NCBI GenBank assembly: GCA_022414725.1
Contig: CM039466.1
Coordinates: 31,800,319 to 31,864,318, forward strand
DNA: 64,000 nt
From: Microglena sp. YARC
Taxonomy: Eukaryota > Chlorophyta > Chlorophyceae > Chlamydomonadales > Chlamydomonadaceae
Direction: 5' to 3'
The translations under genes were made by a program, and so were the position numbers. Positions 12,120 through 25,500 of the stretch are shown here, in pieces. Within the stretch, counting starts at the first letter, position 1. Every line of letters starts with the position of its first letter. Under the pieces are notes generated by a model. That model ran no database searches, was not told the origin of the DNA, and saw nothing but the letters and a program-made list of their open reading frames with translations.

Positions 12120-13060
12120 TGCCCACATGCCCACTGCCCCCCCCCCCCAATATTTTTGATGGCATTAGAAATCTGATAACTATCAGCTGCAGCCTAACTA
12201 TTGTTACTTTTTACAGGCTGCACGTACAAGGACTGGGACAAAGGACAAAACCATAAACATACAATGCTCCCACCCATACCCCCCCCCCCCCCTCCCCAAA
12301 TATTTTGATGGCATACTGCAAAATCTGATAACTATCAGCTGCACTCACTTATTTTACTTAAGGCAGCTGCATGTACAGGACTTTGGACAAGAACAAACCA
12401 TACGATAACATGGCTCCCCCACGCCCCGCCCCCCGACCCCCGAATATTTGATGGCCAGTACTGCAAATCTGATAACCTAATCAGCTAAACTCACTATTGT
12501 TACTTTTACAGCTGGCACGTACAAGGACTGTGTGACAAGAACCACCGTACAATACCTCTAACCCACCACATACCTAACCACTTGGCCACTAGGCCATAAC
12601 TCTACACCCAACTTTTTTGATGGCACTTGTTAACAAATCTTGATACCATCAAAGCGGCACTCACCTATTGTTACTACTTCAAAACTCTCGTGACAGCTGG
12701 GACAAGAACCACCCATACCACATTTCATCCATTCCATCCATCCATTCTAACCTTACCCACATACTCAATACCCATACACCCTGCAGCGACAATTTTGATG
12801 GCACTGAAATCTGATTACCATCAAGCTGCCACTCCACTATTGTTACTTACAGTTTGGCCTGTACATAAGGACTGGGCAAAAGAACCACCCCATACCTTAA
12901 AAAAAACAATAAAACAATTGCCTACCCCCTATAACTCATACACCCACGCCATATTTGTCCGCAAGCTGGGGCAATTTATTCTGGATAACCATCAAGCTGC
13001 ACTCATATTGTTATCTGTTTCAAAAGCTGCTTCGTCAACAAGGACTGGGACAAAAGAAAG
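12120..13060 (+). repeat. ~150 bp tandem repeat with acceptor and exon-like core
   Basis: Six or so units each contain TTTTGATGGCA, CTGATAACTATCAGCTGCA, a pyrimidine tract with TTACAG, and then a short stretch reading GCTGCACGTACAAGGACTGG. The last unit (about 13020-13080) reads CFVNKDWDKRKNDTMRLG after AAAAG. The pattern equals the acceptor-plus-exon-start arrays of the recognised genes, so an unrecognised plus-strand exon may end the array. No gene name is possible. Confidence 0.55.
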
Positions 13061-13154
13061 AACGACACAATGAGATTGGGAGTCGTTCAATAGAAAGGGT
13101 GGCTGCACTCCTACAACTGCAGAAATTGCAGGAACACACATATTAGTAGGGAAA

Positions 13155-13315
13155 GGCATTATGATATCATGTCAATCATACGATATCAATGATGCTTGGC
13201 AGTGCTGACTAGGCTAAAGTTAGCATTTATGTACGATATAATATGATGCAATTCGTATGATATCATACTTGCCTTTGGTTTAAATCATGATATGCCTGTC
13301 CCTACATAATAGCAA
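13155..13315. repeat. Dispersed ATGATATCAT-rich repeat, copy 2
   Basis: Same order of motifs as 455-690: palindromic ATGATATCAT, GACTAGGCTAAAGTTA, ATGATGCAATT, TGCCTGTCCCTA. Confidence 0.6.
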
Positions 13316-13486
13316 AAGGCTTGCTAGCAGCCGAAACATGCGCAAGTTGAGGATGTGAGAGTGTGTGTGCAAAGGGTGTGTGTGTGTGGGAGGTGATGGT
13401 GTGTGTGTGTGTGTGTGTGGTGGTGGTGGCCGCTTGCAAGATGAGGATGTGTGGGGGGGAAGTTGAGGATGTGATGGTGGTGGTGG

Positions 13487-13530
13487 CTCTGTTGGATTAC
13501 GTCTGGTTCAAGGACGACACGATGGAGGTG
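13487..13530 (+). CDS. Possible exon of an unidentified gene
   Basis: A short stretch reads ALLDYVWFKDDTME and is followed by GTGGGT, a possible donor. Nearby repeated AAGTTGAGGATGTGA motifs at about 13340, 13455 and 13570 look like junction duplications. This may belong with the exon-like core near 13020-13080. No family is recognised and it could be chance. Confidence 0.25.
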
Positions 13531-14029
13531 GGTAAATTTGTGGGCGGTGGTGGTGGTGGTGGTCGCTTGCAAGTTGAGGATGTGAGCATGATGAATAATG
13601 GACTTGGACTTGGTTACATAGCTCCAGCTAGCAATTTGGCTGCTTGTCGTCTGCAACAGTAAAAATAATTACGAGGGACGAATGATGACCGATGTGATCA
13701 TGGGCAGTTGGCACCTGTCGACATCTCTCTTGCAAATGCGTGGTTAAAATAATGCATTTTTTATAAAAGCATGCATTTAAAAAGTAGAGTCTTAATTAAA
13801 CTTAAAATAGCCCCAATGCTAAAATAATGCGTGCAAAGAAAGCTTTGTATCAGCAAACTGAGGCACGGAAGACTATGGCCTCACAGATTGGCAGTGCATA
13901 GCTTGCAATACATAATGTACCCGATAAGTGATGCTTGATCTATAGTAAGGGATTTTTATATTTTTAGAATTGTCAAAATATAAAAACTAGAGTCTCCTTT
14001 GAAGTACTGACCATTTACATTCTGGTAAT

Positions 14030-14290
14030 AAAAGCATATCATCGTTTCAAGCGCATGGGCAGCGTTGGGTTATTTCGGGTTATTCCAGGCTATTTCAGGT
14101 TAGCTATTCCAGGCTATTTCAGGCTATGTCGGGCCATTTTGTTTCAGGCTGTGCACAGCTTGCATGTAAGTGCATCCAAGCACATGGGCAGCATGAAGCA
14201 AAATGGCCTGAAGAAGCCTGAAATAGGTAACCTGAAATAACCCGAAATTAACCGAAGCTGCCCATGCGCTTGAAATGATGATATGCTTTT
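14030..14290. mobile_element. Fold-back element with ~65 bp inverted repeats
   Basis: The left arm (AAAAGCATATCATCGTTTCA, GCGCATGGGCAGC, GGTTATTTCGGGTTATTCCA) is repeated in reverse complement at the right arm. About 130 bp lie between the arms. A single-stranded copy would form a long hairpin. A partial GCGCATGGGCAGCATGGA occurs again at about 14320. No clear target duplication. Confidence 0.8.
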
Positions 14291-14369
14291 GTTCCAAGAA
14301 TTTAATCAGTCAGGCATCAAAGCGCATGGGCAGCATGGACGACCAGGATGAAAGAGTACGTATGGACAC

Positions 14370-14607
14370 CAGGGCTTTTTTTTTTTTCAAATCCGAAAGT
14401 GGATTTTTTCTAGCTTGAGGGTTTCAGGTCCCTCAAGTGAAAGCGTTTCAGTGCTTTATATAGCTATTTCAAGCTTTTGTAGCCTTTCATTGCTTTCCAG
14501 GGCCATTTGGGGCTAAACAAAAACTTATTTTTTGTTTATATAGCAATATTTTTGCCAAAACGGGGTCAAAACTCTCGATTGCTATATATAGCGGTAAAAA
14601 AGCCCTG
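14370..14607. mobile_element. hAT-type MITE with 8-bp TSD ATGGACAC
   Basis: The element begins CAGGGCTTTTTTTTTTTCAA and ends AAAAAAGCCCTG, an inverted terminal repeat. It is flanked on both sides by a perfect 8-bp duplication ATGGACAC (14362-14369 and 14608-14615). It has no ORF. A core GCCAAAACGGGGTC is shared with the copies at 22989, 25458 and (variant) 17553. Confidence 0.93.
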
Positions 14608-16389
14608 ATGGACACACACTGCGGTGTAGAGCTTAAACTTTGTTACATGGCTCCAGCTAACAATTTGGCAGCTCGCCATCTCCGGCAGTAAAAGCAAGAA
14701 TATTTAACAGATAAACTGGTATTCAAAATATCGTTCTTTAAGGAAACCACTGCGGTGTAGAGCCTGCGCCTTGGACACACGAGTGGTAAGATATCTACAG
14801 ATGGTGTGCTAGCGGCAACACACGTTTGATCAGGTCGCTATTAAGATTACTAAAACATTGGAAAGTCATTCTACACACTATGAAGCAAAACCTGAAACTC
14901 AAATGATGCAACTGAGTCTGTGCAGCTTTGAATATAGATTGGGGCACCTACAAATGTAGTGATCAGTGATTTTTGGCTATGTGTACTGCTGCCCCGCCTG
15001 CACGCTACCGAGCCCTTCCTTTACCTGCTATCTCAATAGCTTGTACATGAAGATGTACACAGGCCTACACACAGATAGACAGCAGACAGCACATGCTATT
15101 GCGCTATGAACAGGTCATGTCACAGGTCTAACCTGTTTCTGGAGGTGGAGACAAGAACAAACATGAATCAGCTAACATAAAGAGGGAGCAACACAGGTCT
15201 ACATAGAATTTCAACGCAACAACACAAGATAAGGTGGGGGCTGTCAGATTCAAATCTACCTCTCTCTCCTCTGGAATTAGCGCCCTACATATAGGGCATG
15301 ATCTGACATGGTGCTGAAGTTGTGGAACGGCGCTTTTCCCGAGGTTGGCGCGCGATTCTGCCACATAACGCATGTTGCTGAGGCATTTTTCTCGTGGATT
15401 TGGAAAAGTGGACACCGAGCGCGGAAGAAGTCGTATGCCAACAGTCTGGCCCACTGCAGACCGCCCTCCCCCGCCAGCGCCTTGATCAAGACCTAATCAT
15501 GGTCATGGAATCCATTTCCCAACTCCTCTCGGTCCTACTCAAACTCTGCGCACTCCGCCTAACACTCAACCTACCGCCTAATCCACAACAGCTCTCCCCG
15601 TCCAACCCACCAGACACAGTAGGGGGATTTACCTAGAGGGGCCGAATCTAGATGGCGCTGATCCAGCGTCCGATGGAGGGCTGGGCAGAGCAAAGCCTAT
15701 ATTGCTTGCTAGGACTTGATTAGCAGAAAACGCGCTTCGCATGAGCGGGCCTCGCCAAGAGGCGACTGCATTGAAAGCAAAGGACATCACACAGCAGAAG
15801 TAAAGATGAGGAGGGGGAAAAGAGGGGGATACAGGCGATACAGGGATGTGCAAGGTGGAAGAAAGTAGGACGCGATGGATTAAGTGGTGTGGCAAGAATG
15901 GTCGTGGAAGGCAGTATGAAGGACGCGATGGATTAAGAGGTGTCAGGAGTAACAGACATCTAACCGACAAGCCAGGTAAAACAGCTGCGTCCATAACCCG
16001 CTCGAAGCACGTGGGTGTCCGATCTAGCTGTCCCTTGCTTTCTCAATGGCGATTGCACTAGTCAGCCTGGTCGAGTGCTATTGGATCGGATCTGTGCGCA
16101 ACGTTAACGCCTTTATCACCACCCCGCAGCTTCCTCTCACATAAACTGGGTTAAAACCCTGATCACCCCCTTCTTCTTCACCATCTTTCATACAAACCTC
16201 CCATAGAGAAACCATATTTCCTTCAAGGCAAGTTGCCTTGTCAGCTTGAACCAAAGGACAGCGAGCCTCTGCACCTGTACTGTCTCAAATCCCATTCATT
16301 CTTTCCCCCTAAGTAGTCGAATTCTGACCCAAGGCAAGCCAGCGCCACATCAAGTCCCGTGGGGGCCCCAGCCCAATCCCTACCCGGTC
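14608..16389. other. Spacer upstream of the glycosyltransferase-like gene
   Basis: Duplicated ACTGCGGTGTAGAGC motifs (14620 and 14745) and a dispersed motif CAATTTGGCAGCTCGCC (about 14650) are the only patterns. Short open frames at 15128-15994 have no recognisable family. A C-rich stretch just before 16390 may be 5' UTR. Confidence 0.4.
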
Positions 16390-16583
16390 ATGTTGCGCTT
16401 CCTCTTATTTGCCGCCTTCCTGGCACTCGCACAGCTGGCACCAATATCTGCCCAGAATCCATCCACTGCTTCAAAGTACTGCTTCATCATCAGGACATAC
16501 TTCGGTCATGGAGAGTCACACTCCGGAAGCTTGAAACGGCTGTTGCAAAATCTGGTGGATCAAGAAGGGCCAGATGCATCTAG
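16390..16583 (+). CDS. GT-like gene exon 1 (signal peptide)
   Basis: First ATG in the open frame. It encodes the signal peptide, then YCFIIRTYFGHGESHSGSLK and RLLQNLVDQEGPDAS. Donor AG|GTGGGT; ends in phase 2. Confidence 0.78.
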
Positions 16584-17254
16584 GTGGGTGTCTTGGCATG
16601 TGTGTGCATGTGTGCATGATCATAGGTGTGCATTTGCATACACGGGTACATGTGTGTGTGTGTATTTGTGTGTATGTGCGCGTATGTGCGTGGTCACATG
16701 TATGCATGTGCATACCAGTGTACATGTGTGTTTGTTTGTTTGTTTGTTTGTTTGTTTGTTTGTTTGTTTGTTTGTTTGTTTGTTTGTTTGCTTGTTTGTT
16801 TGTTTGTTTGTGCGTATGTGCATGGTTCCATGGATACATGTGTGGTTAGATGTGTGGGTACATGCATACATGGGTACATGTGTGTTTGTTTGTACTCTTG
16901 TGTGTTTCTGTGTGTGTCTATGTGCGTGTGTGTGTGTGTGTGATACATGTGTGATTGCGTGCATGCGTGTGTGTATGCATGGGAGCATGCATACATGTGA
17001 GAGTACATGTGTGCGTGTGTGTTTGTGTGTGTGTGCATGTGTGTTTGTCTGTGTGTGCATGGGTGCATGGATACATGTGTGGGTACATGAGTGCATGCGT
17101 GTGTGTATGTGGGTGGGTGCATTGGTGCTTACACACATGTGTGTGTGTGTGCATGGGTGCATGTATACTTGCGTGTGTTTTTGTGTGCATGGGTGCATGT
17201 ATACATGTGTGCATGTGTGTGTGGGGGTGGGTGGGTGCATTGGTACTTAAACAC

Positions 17255-17285
<31 letters not shown>

Positions 17286-19441
17286 TGGGTGCTTGGATAC
17301 ATGTGTGTGTTTGCATGGGTGCATGTATGCATGCGTGTGTTTGCATGGGTGCATGTATGCATGCGTGTGTTTACATGTGGGTGTTTGCATGGGTGCATGT
17401 ATGCATGCGTGTGTTTTTGTGTGCATGGGTGCATGTATACATGTGTGGGGACATGTGTGCTTGCGTGTCCGTGTGTATGCACGGGTACATGGATGCGAGT
17501 ATGTGCATAGCTCCAGGCGCATGTGTGAATGGGCTCATGTGCATCTGTGCATCAGATTTTTATTTTATTTTAGAAAGGGGGTCTTTTGGTAGCAATCAGG
17601 GATTTGGTGCCTTTCAAGGTTGGGATCCTGGTAGCGATTTGGGTAGGCGGCCGGGGGGGTCGTGGGGCGGGGCCGAGATTGGAGTCTCATGGTAGCGGAA
17701 TGTTTGGCCAAAACAGGGTCCCAGGTAGCGATCGCTACTGGTAGTGGAAAAAAAGCTGTGCATGTGAGCATAAACATGGGCATATGCAAAATCCCTTATT
17801 CACCAGTCAACCATGTTTTATTTCAGTCCTTCTATGTGTCCTTTAAGCCCATTTCAGGCCTCAACAGCCCCTTTCAGTGATATACAATGGTCTAGTGGTA
17901 GTCTAATGGACCAGATCGCTTGAGGATGAAGAGTTGGGGGTTCGACTCCGCCTTCGGTCGCTCTTGGCGTTGCAGGTCGCTGTCAACCGCGATGGTAGCT
18001 TGTCCAGTTGAGGTAGGAGACCGCTCCCCACCCGCGTACGACGGGCTCCCTTAACACCACACCCCACCAGGCGTTATCATTATTCAGGCCTCAACCCCTG
18101 CAGTTTTAGGCCTCCTCCAGGGACAGCGTTTATAGCTTTTATAGCTTTCATGGCTATGTCGGGCCATTAAGGGGAAACAAAACATTTATTATTACATTTT
18201 ATAGCAGGCTAATAGCGATAATTTTGTCAAAATTGGGTCAAAACTAGCGATCGCTATATATAGCGGAATTAAATCCTTGCTCCCCTGCCAAATGCTCTGA
18301 TCTTGCCAATGGACTTGCAGGTGTACTGCCTTGCCCCTAGTGCACCATCCAACCATGTTGTACTGCAGCCCTCTTTGATGCCCCCTAGGCAGTGTTTTTC
18401 TTTTCAGCTACGAGCAGGAGCTTCTAGGCAACTCCCTTTCCTGGCTACCTAGCCAAACCGTCCGCAACCTAGTGCACCTTGAAGCTGCCATTCTCAATTT
18501 TCTGGTACTGCTGAAAGCATTGATTGGTTGGGGGATCTACCTAGAAGCTGCCATTCTCAGTTTCATGGCACTGCTGAAAGCATTGGTTGGTTGGGGGATC
18601 TACCTAGAAGCTGCCATTATCAATTTATTGGCACTGCTGAAGGCATTGGTTGGTTAGGGGATCTACCTAGAAGCTGCTGCTCAAAGCCATAATAGAAAGC
18701 AGTTCCCCTAGGCCCATTCTATGCCTCAACCCCTGCCAAATGCCCTGACCTTGCCTTAGCTATAAAATCTTCAGATTTGATAATAAAGCCGTTTAATAAC
18801 TTATTAATAAAGCCGACCCTACAATTTAATAAAGCCCGGGCTTAGCTATAAGTTATTAATAAAGCCGTTTAATAAGTTAATATTTTAACAGTTGACTTGC
18901 ATGTTAACTGCCTTTCTCCTAGTGCACCATTCAACCATTGATTTTTCTACTGCCATGTATAGCGATCGCTAGTATTGACCGCATTTTAGCGAAATTATCG
19001 CTCTAAAAAAGTTTAAAAAATAAATTGTTTTCCCCCTAAATGGCCCCTAAAAGCTGCAACAAGGTATAAAAGCTATCAAAAGCTATCAAAAGCACTAAGA
19101 CGCTGGGGGAGGCCTAAAACCACAAAGCAAGAAAAACTCCACTTTCAGATTTGAAAAAACACTGCATTCAACTGTGTTGTACTGTAGCCCTCTTTCATAG
19201 GGACCGGCATATCAACCGTGTCGTACTGCAGCCCTCTTTTATGGGAGATGGCATATCATATGATTCCCAGGGTGCCTGAACAAGAAAGGTGGTTAGATTT
19301 GAAGGTTATAGATGGCTTTTTATTGTTCTTTGTTTGTTTGTTTGTTTGTTTGTTTGAATGTTTGTTTGTTTGTTTGTTTGTTTGTTTGTTTGTTTGTTTG
19401 TAGGCTTGCTTGCTTGCCTGCTTGTTTGATTGTTTATTTGT

Positions 19442-19516
<75 letters not shown>

Positions 19517-22500
19517 TTTGTTTGTTTGCTTGCTTGCTTATTTGTTTGCTTGTTTGTTTATTTGCTTGTTTGTTTGCTTGTTTGTTTGTTTGTTTGTTTG
19601 TTTGTTTGTTTGTTTGTTTGTTTGTTTGTTTGTTCATTTGTATCTGGGCTTCTTTGCTCAAGCCGGCCCAACCTCAACCACTACATCTGCCAAGACAATC
19701 CTTCTACCAAAGAAGTAGGGAACGGCATATCATATGATGTTGACCAGAGGCGAGTATGATATCATACAAAGTGCATTATAGATTAATATTGGATTGTGTA
19801 TATAAATGGTAACTTAAGCCTAGTCAGAATGCCAGCATCATATGATATCATATGATGACATGAGATTATATGATATTGTATTGCCGTAGCCCCTTTCAGT
19901 GATATACAATGGTCTAGTGGTAGACCAGATCGCTTGAGGATGAAGAGTCGGGGGTTTGACTCCCCCTTCCATCGCTCTTGGCGTTGCAGGTCGTTGTCAA
20001 CCGCGATGGTAGCTTGTCCAGTTGAGGTAGGAGACCGCTCCCCACCCGCGTACAACGGGCTCCCTTAACACCACGCCCCACCAGGCGTTATCATTACCTT
20101 TTGTATTGCCTTTCCCCACTCTTTCATGCCCTTCAAACCCCTTTTACACTCAAACCCTGCCAAATGCCCCCAACTGCGCCCTAGACAACTGTTCCCTTAT
20201 TAATTATTAAAACAATATAAACTCGCAGAATATTACAGGAAGCAAGCTAGGCGAATAATCGTATTTTCCCACATGAAACATGACGCCAATCCTATATTTA
20301 ATTGTTTGAAAATTAACCCTGAACAACTGTGCAGATGGACTGCCTTGCTCCTAGTGCTGGATAACAGGCCGTTTTCAGACTTGCGTAAAATTGTGCGAGG
20401 ATTCAAGGACCCCAGAATATCTGTTTATGCCGAGCTTGTAAGTGCCCACCAGAATGTATAAAGCTATACCATACTGACATAGAAATTTTACGGTTTTAAA
20501 ATTGATGTTTGTCTTGTCTTTGACTTTGACGTTTTTTTCTTCTTGTCTTTGTCTTTGTCTTTGTCTTTGTCTTTGTCTTTGTCTTTGTCTTTGTCTTTGT
20601 CTTTGTCTTTGTCTTTGTCTTTGTCTTTGTCTTTGTCTTTGTCTTTGTCTTTGTCTTCGACGTTGCCTTAGACGTTTGTCTTTGTCTTTGTCTTGTCTTT
20701 GTCTTTTCTTTGTCTTTATCAGTGTTGCAATTGGACTGGTTAATTCAAATCAAGACGCGACGCCGGTAAAATGAATCCAGGACCGACAAATCAGCAGGCG
20801 GCATTTCCCCCCCTGTCGCACCAATCAACCGGGTTTGATTTTGCGGAACCCCCTGCCGACCCCTTCGCCTTTTAAAGTCAAATTATCGAAACGTTAAATT
20901 CTCGAGTCAGTACGGTATATAAACTGTAATCAAAAACTGTATAGTATATAACGAGACTACTATACAATAATACAAGTTAATGTGATATACCAAGTTTCAG
21001 ACAAAAGGAGGGGGAAAATCAAGTTGAAAACAAGTTTTTACCCCCTCCCCTCCGACTCTAAACCCCCCTACCCCCCCTACCCTGCCTAGAATAGGGTCAG
21101 ACTTGACGAGACTACTATAAAATAATAATTATGATGATAAAAATAAATAAATATTACACAACAAGTTAATGTATTATACCAATATATCATATACATGGCC
21201 TGTAGTTTAGAGGATCATGTTCGTGTTGTGTATTGAAGTGATGTCGTTTTAGTGGTATTTAGTTGTGTGGTAGGTATTTGACTGGTATTAATTTTAGTAT
21301 TATATATATTTGAGTGATATTTTTTTTTATACTTATTTATCTGACTGCTATGTATTGAAGTGGTATTCGGTGATTGGCATTTAGTCCATCGGAGGCGTAC
21401 ATTCGTGAGGAAGGATCCTGATGAATACCAGGTCTGTTCAAGACGTTACGTTTCACGTCTCAACATACTGGTTTTGGAGGGTCCGACACACGGGAACTGT
21501 AGATTTTGGCTCATAACACGTAGATTTTGTGAACAGTAATGTCTCAAAACTTAGATTTAGAGGTACCCTTAATTAAATATGATGAATGCAATGATACAAA
21601 AAATAATGATAACGCCTGGTGGGGCGTGGTATTAAGGGAGCCCTGTCTGACGGCAGTAGAGAACGGGCAGCTACTTGACCTGGACAAAGCTACCATGGCG
21701 GTCAACAGCGACCGCGAACTCGAAAGCCCATCCGTAGGGATTCAATCCCAGCACCTTCTTCGATCTAGCCAAATGAATAAATGATTAACATGCACTTGGT
21801 CCAATCATCCAACATTGGTCGATTGGCAGACCCCCCCCTGAGTCACCCCGTTGTCCGTTTGTCGTGTTGTCTGTTGGCCGTGCTGTCCGCACTAAACCCT
21901 GGCCCTAACTGGCCCCTGGCCCTGTCGTAAACCCTGGCCTTGGTCTGCTGCACTTGATTCAGGTGCCACCTGTCACTTCGATAGCCAACACTCTCACGTC
22001 GCTTGCAACGCGCTTAGGACTTGTGTCATGTGCTCATGGAGTAATAAATAAATAAATACATTATGATCATTATTTATTTGTTTATTTATTTATTTATTTA
22101 TTCATTCATTTATTTATTCATTTATTTATTTATTTATTTACATTTGTATTTATTTGTTTATTTATTTATATATTCATATGCTCATGGAGTAAGCTCCTGC
22201 AAAGAATAACATAACTTGAACATTAACTTGGTGACATAGCTTCAGCCAGCAATGAGCCCGTTTCAGTGATACGATTGGTCTAGTGGTACACCAAATCGCT
22301 GAAACGAAGCGGGGTCGGGGGTTCTATTTGGCCTACGGTCACCCTGAGCGTTGCAGGTCGTTGTCAACCGCGATGGTAGCTTGTTCAGTTGAGGTGGTAG
22401 ACCGTTCTCAACCCGCGTCAGTATTTGTTTTTACCAGGAAAATGTAAACGCGAACAAATTATATTTTGTATTTTTCCTCTTTTTATCATTTTTTTATTTT

Positions 22501-25500
22501 AGACTTTCACCGGATAGGATGACCTTAAGCCATGTTGTCATATGACGACTTGATTTTGTGATGTCATATGGCGATATGATGCCTCTCCTCCTCTGTCTGC
22601 ATGTTTGAAGATAGATCTAGCCAATAAGCCGCTACGGTGACTTTCAAATCATTTTTTTTCTTTTCTTTTTTCATTTCAGTCTTTCACCGGATAGGATGAC
22701 CTTAAGCCATGTTGTCATATGACGACTTGATTTTGTGATGTCATATGGCGATATGATGCCTCTCCTCCTCTGTCTGCATGTTTGAAGATAGATCTAGCCA
22801 ATAAGCCGCTACGGTGACTTTCAAATCATTTTTTTCTTTTCTTTTTTCATTTCAGTCTTTCACTGGATAGGATGACTTAAAGCCATGTTGTCATATGGCA
22901 ACTTGATTTTGTGGTGTCATATGGCGATATTATGCCTCTCCTCCTCTGTCTGCATGTTTGAACATGGATCATCCAATGAGCCGCCAAGCAAGGATATGTT
23001 TTTCCGTAATAAATTCCGATCGGAATACGAGACCCCGTTTTGGCAAAAAATTATCGGAATAAGAAACCTAAAAAAAAAGTTTTTATGTTTTGTTTTACTG
23101 AAATTGACTAAAAATGACAAAAATCGACCAAAATCGGAATAAGGATCCTGTTTAGGGAGGAAAACAGGGAGGGGAAAAAAGAAAAGGAATAAGATTTCCT
23201 CTTTTTGATTTGAAAAAATATCCCTGCCGCCAAGGTGATTTTCCTCAGCTAGGCGTGGTGTTAAGGGAGCCCTCCCTATGTTCATGGATGCAGGCACAAG
23301 TGAGGCGACATCCGACGTCCCCACAAGACCCCCAACCACCCTCAAACCCCCTGATCTTCCCCAAGCCACATGGGATAAGTACAGGCCTGATCTCCTCCTC
23401 ATTGACGACGAATCCAAACCAAGAAAAGCCTACCTAGTCGAACTGGGCTACTGCTCACAGACACTAACCACCACATCAAATTCCAGGAAAAGAGCGTTCA
23501 GCATAAGGAGCTCCAATGTATCCTTCAACAACAGAGATTCCATGCCCACTACCTAGTCTTCACCGTAGGTACCACTGGTACCATACCCATCACAACTATT
23601 ACCAATCTCTCCACCTTAGGGATCAGTCGCGAACACGTAGACAAACGCATTACTAAGCTGCACAGAGAATCTATTGCCTCCTGTACCAGCATTCTTTCCA
23701 CTCATCACATGAAGGAGTCCCTATTGCCTGGAGGGTGACACTTACTATGTCTGCCATGGTGACTTTCCCTAGCTCTCCACCTTAGGGATAAGTCGCGAAC
23801 ACGTAGACGAACGCATCTCTGAGCTGCACAGAGAATCTATTGCCTCCAATACCAGCATATGCACCAGTATTCTTGCCACACGTCACATGAAGGAGTCCCT
23901 ATTGCCTGGAGGGTGACACTTACTATGTCTGCCATGGTGACTTTCCCCAGCTGCGGCGTACGGGAGGGTCCCCTTAACACCACGCCCCTACAGGCTTTGT
24001 CTTTTTTGTTTTTTTGTCAATGGTGACTTTCCCCAGCTGCGGCGTACGAGAGGGTTCCCTTAAAACCACGCCTCTACAGGCGTTATCTTTTTTGTTTTTT
24101 TGTCAATGGTGACTTTCCCCAGCTGCAGCGTACGTGAGGGTCCCCTTAACACCACGCCCCTCCAGGCGTTACCTTTCTTTGTTTCTTTTGTCAATGGTGA
24201 CTTTCCCCAGCTGCGTCGTACGGGAGGGTCCCCTTAACACCACGCCCCTCCAGACGTTATCATTTTTGTTTTAGCCTTTGCGCCAAAGAGGTATGGATTG
24301 TGGGTAACAGGTTAACACACAAAGCTATATGACGAAGCAGACGACGCGATTCGTCATGATGTTGTGTTGTCAACTAATGGCATGATGCACCACCACTGTC
24401 TGCACCCCACTGTCTGCATGTCCGCAGATATAGCTAATTAGCCAAAGAAAGAAGGATATAAGTCAAGTCTTACCACACAAAGCTATACGGCTATGCTGAC
24501 AAAGCGATTCGTCATGATGTCGTGTTTTCAACTAATGGCATGATGCCTCACCCCCACTGTCTGCATGTCTGCAGATAAATATAACCAACAAGCCAAAGAG
24601 GGAAGGATCTAAGTCAAGTCTTACCAAACAAAGCTATACTGCTATGCTGCTATGCTGACGAAGCGATTCATCATGATGTCATGTTGTCAACTAATGGCAT
24701 GATGCCTCACCCCCACTGTCTGCATGTCTGCAGATAAATATAACCAACAAGCCAAAGAGGGGAGGATCTAAGTCAAGTCTTACCAAACAAAGCTACACTG
24801 CTATGCTGACGAAGCCATTCGTCATGATGTCGTGTTGTCAACTAATGGCATGATGCACCACCACTGTCTGCGCCCCACTGTCTGCACCACTGTCTGCACC
24901 CCACTGTCTGCACCACTGTCTGCACACCACTGTCTGCATGTCCGCAGATAGATATAGCCAATGAGCCAAAGAAAGAAGGATCTAAGTCAAGTCTTACCAC
25001 ACAAAGCTATACGACGAAGCAGACAACGCGATTCATCATGATGTCATGTTGTCAACTAATGGCATGATGCCTCACCCCCACTGTCTGCATGTCCGCAGAT
25101 AGATCCAGCCCATGAGCAAAAGAGGGGAGGATCTAATTCAAGTCTTACCACACAAAGCTATACTGCTATACTGCTATGCTGACAAAGCCATTCGTCATGA
25201 TGTCGTGTTTTCAACTAATGGCATGATGCCTCACCCCCACTGTCTGCATGTCTGCAGATAGATCCAGCCAATGAGCCAAAGAAAGGTGGAGCGTGGGTCA
25301 AAGGTTACCACACAAAGCTATATGACTTAACAGACGAAGCGATCCGAGGTGCGTGTGTATATGAAGGGCGCCTGGAGGTGTGTCCCAAATGAAATTAATG
25401 TCTGGGCAGCAGACGTCTTAGGATTGGTCTTATTAAACGGCTCACTGTACTTTCAACCAGGGATGTATTTTTCAAATCAGGAAGAGGAAATCGTATTCCT

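Larger units (their letters stand above)
7627..14029. other. Gene-poor spacer
   Basis: No recognisable exon between the CPR start and the fold-back element except the exon-like pieces noted separately near 12.2-13.5 kb. The first few hundred bases probably contain the CPR promoter and 5' UTR; no TATA box or other defined site is convincing. 8250-11580 shows only GT/G-rich patches (8510-8580) and otherwise unique AT-balanced sequence. Confidence 0.5.

Noticed and set aside
15128..15994. Open frames of 60-121 codons
   Set aside because: No domain, no splice support and no repetition; recorded as unassigned spacer.
16500..17695. Cys/Val/Met and His/Thr frames up to 246 codons
   Set aside because: TGCATG and TTTG repeats in intron 1 of the GT-like gene; only the first 64 codons of the long frame are coding.
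17866..18082. tRNA gene
   Set aside because: A and B boxes are present but the acceptor stem does not pair, and the unit continues into a repeated body with target duplications; it is a SINE.
19410..19737. Cys/Leu-rich frames that look like membrane peptides
   Set aside because: TTTG/CTTG tetranucleotide repeat in all three frames.
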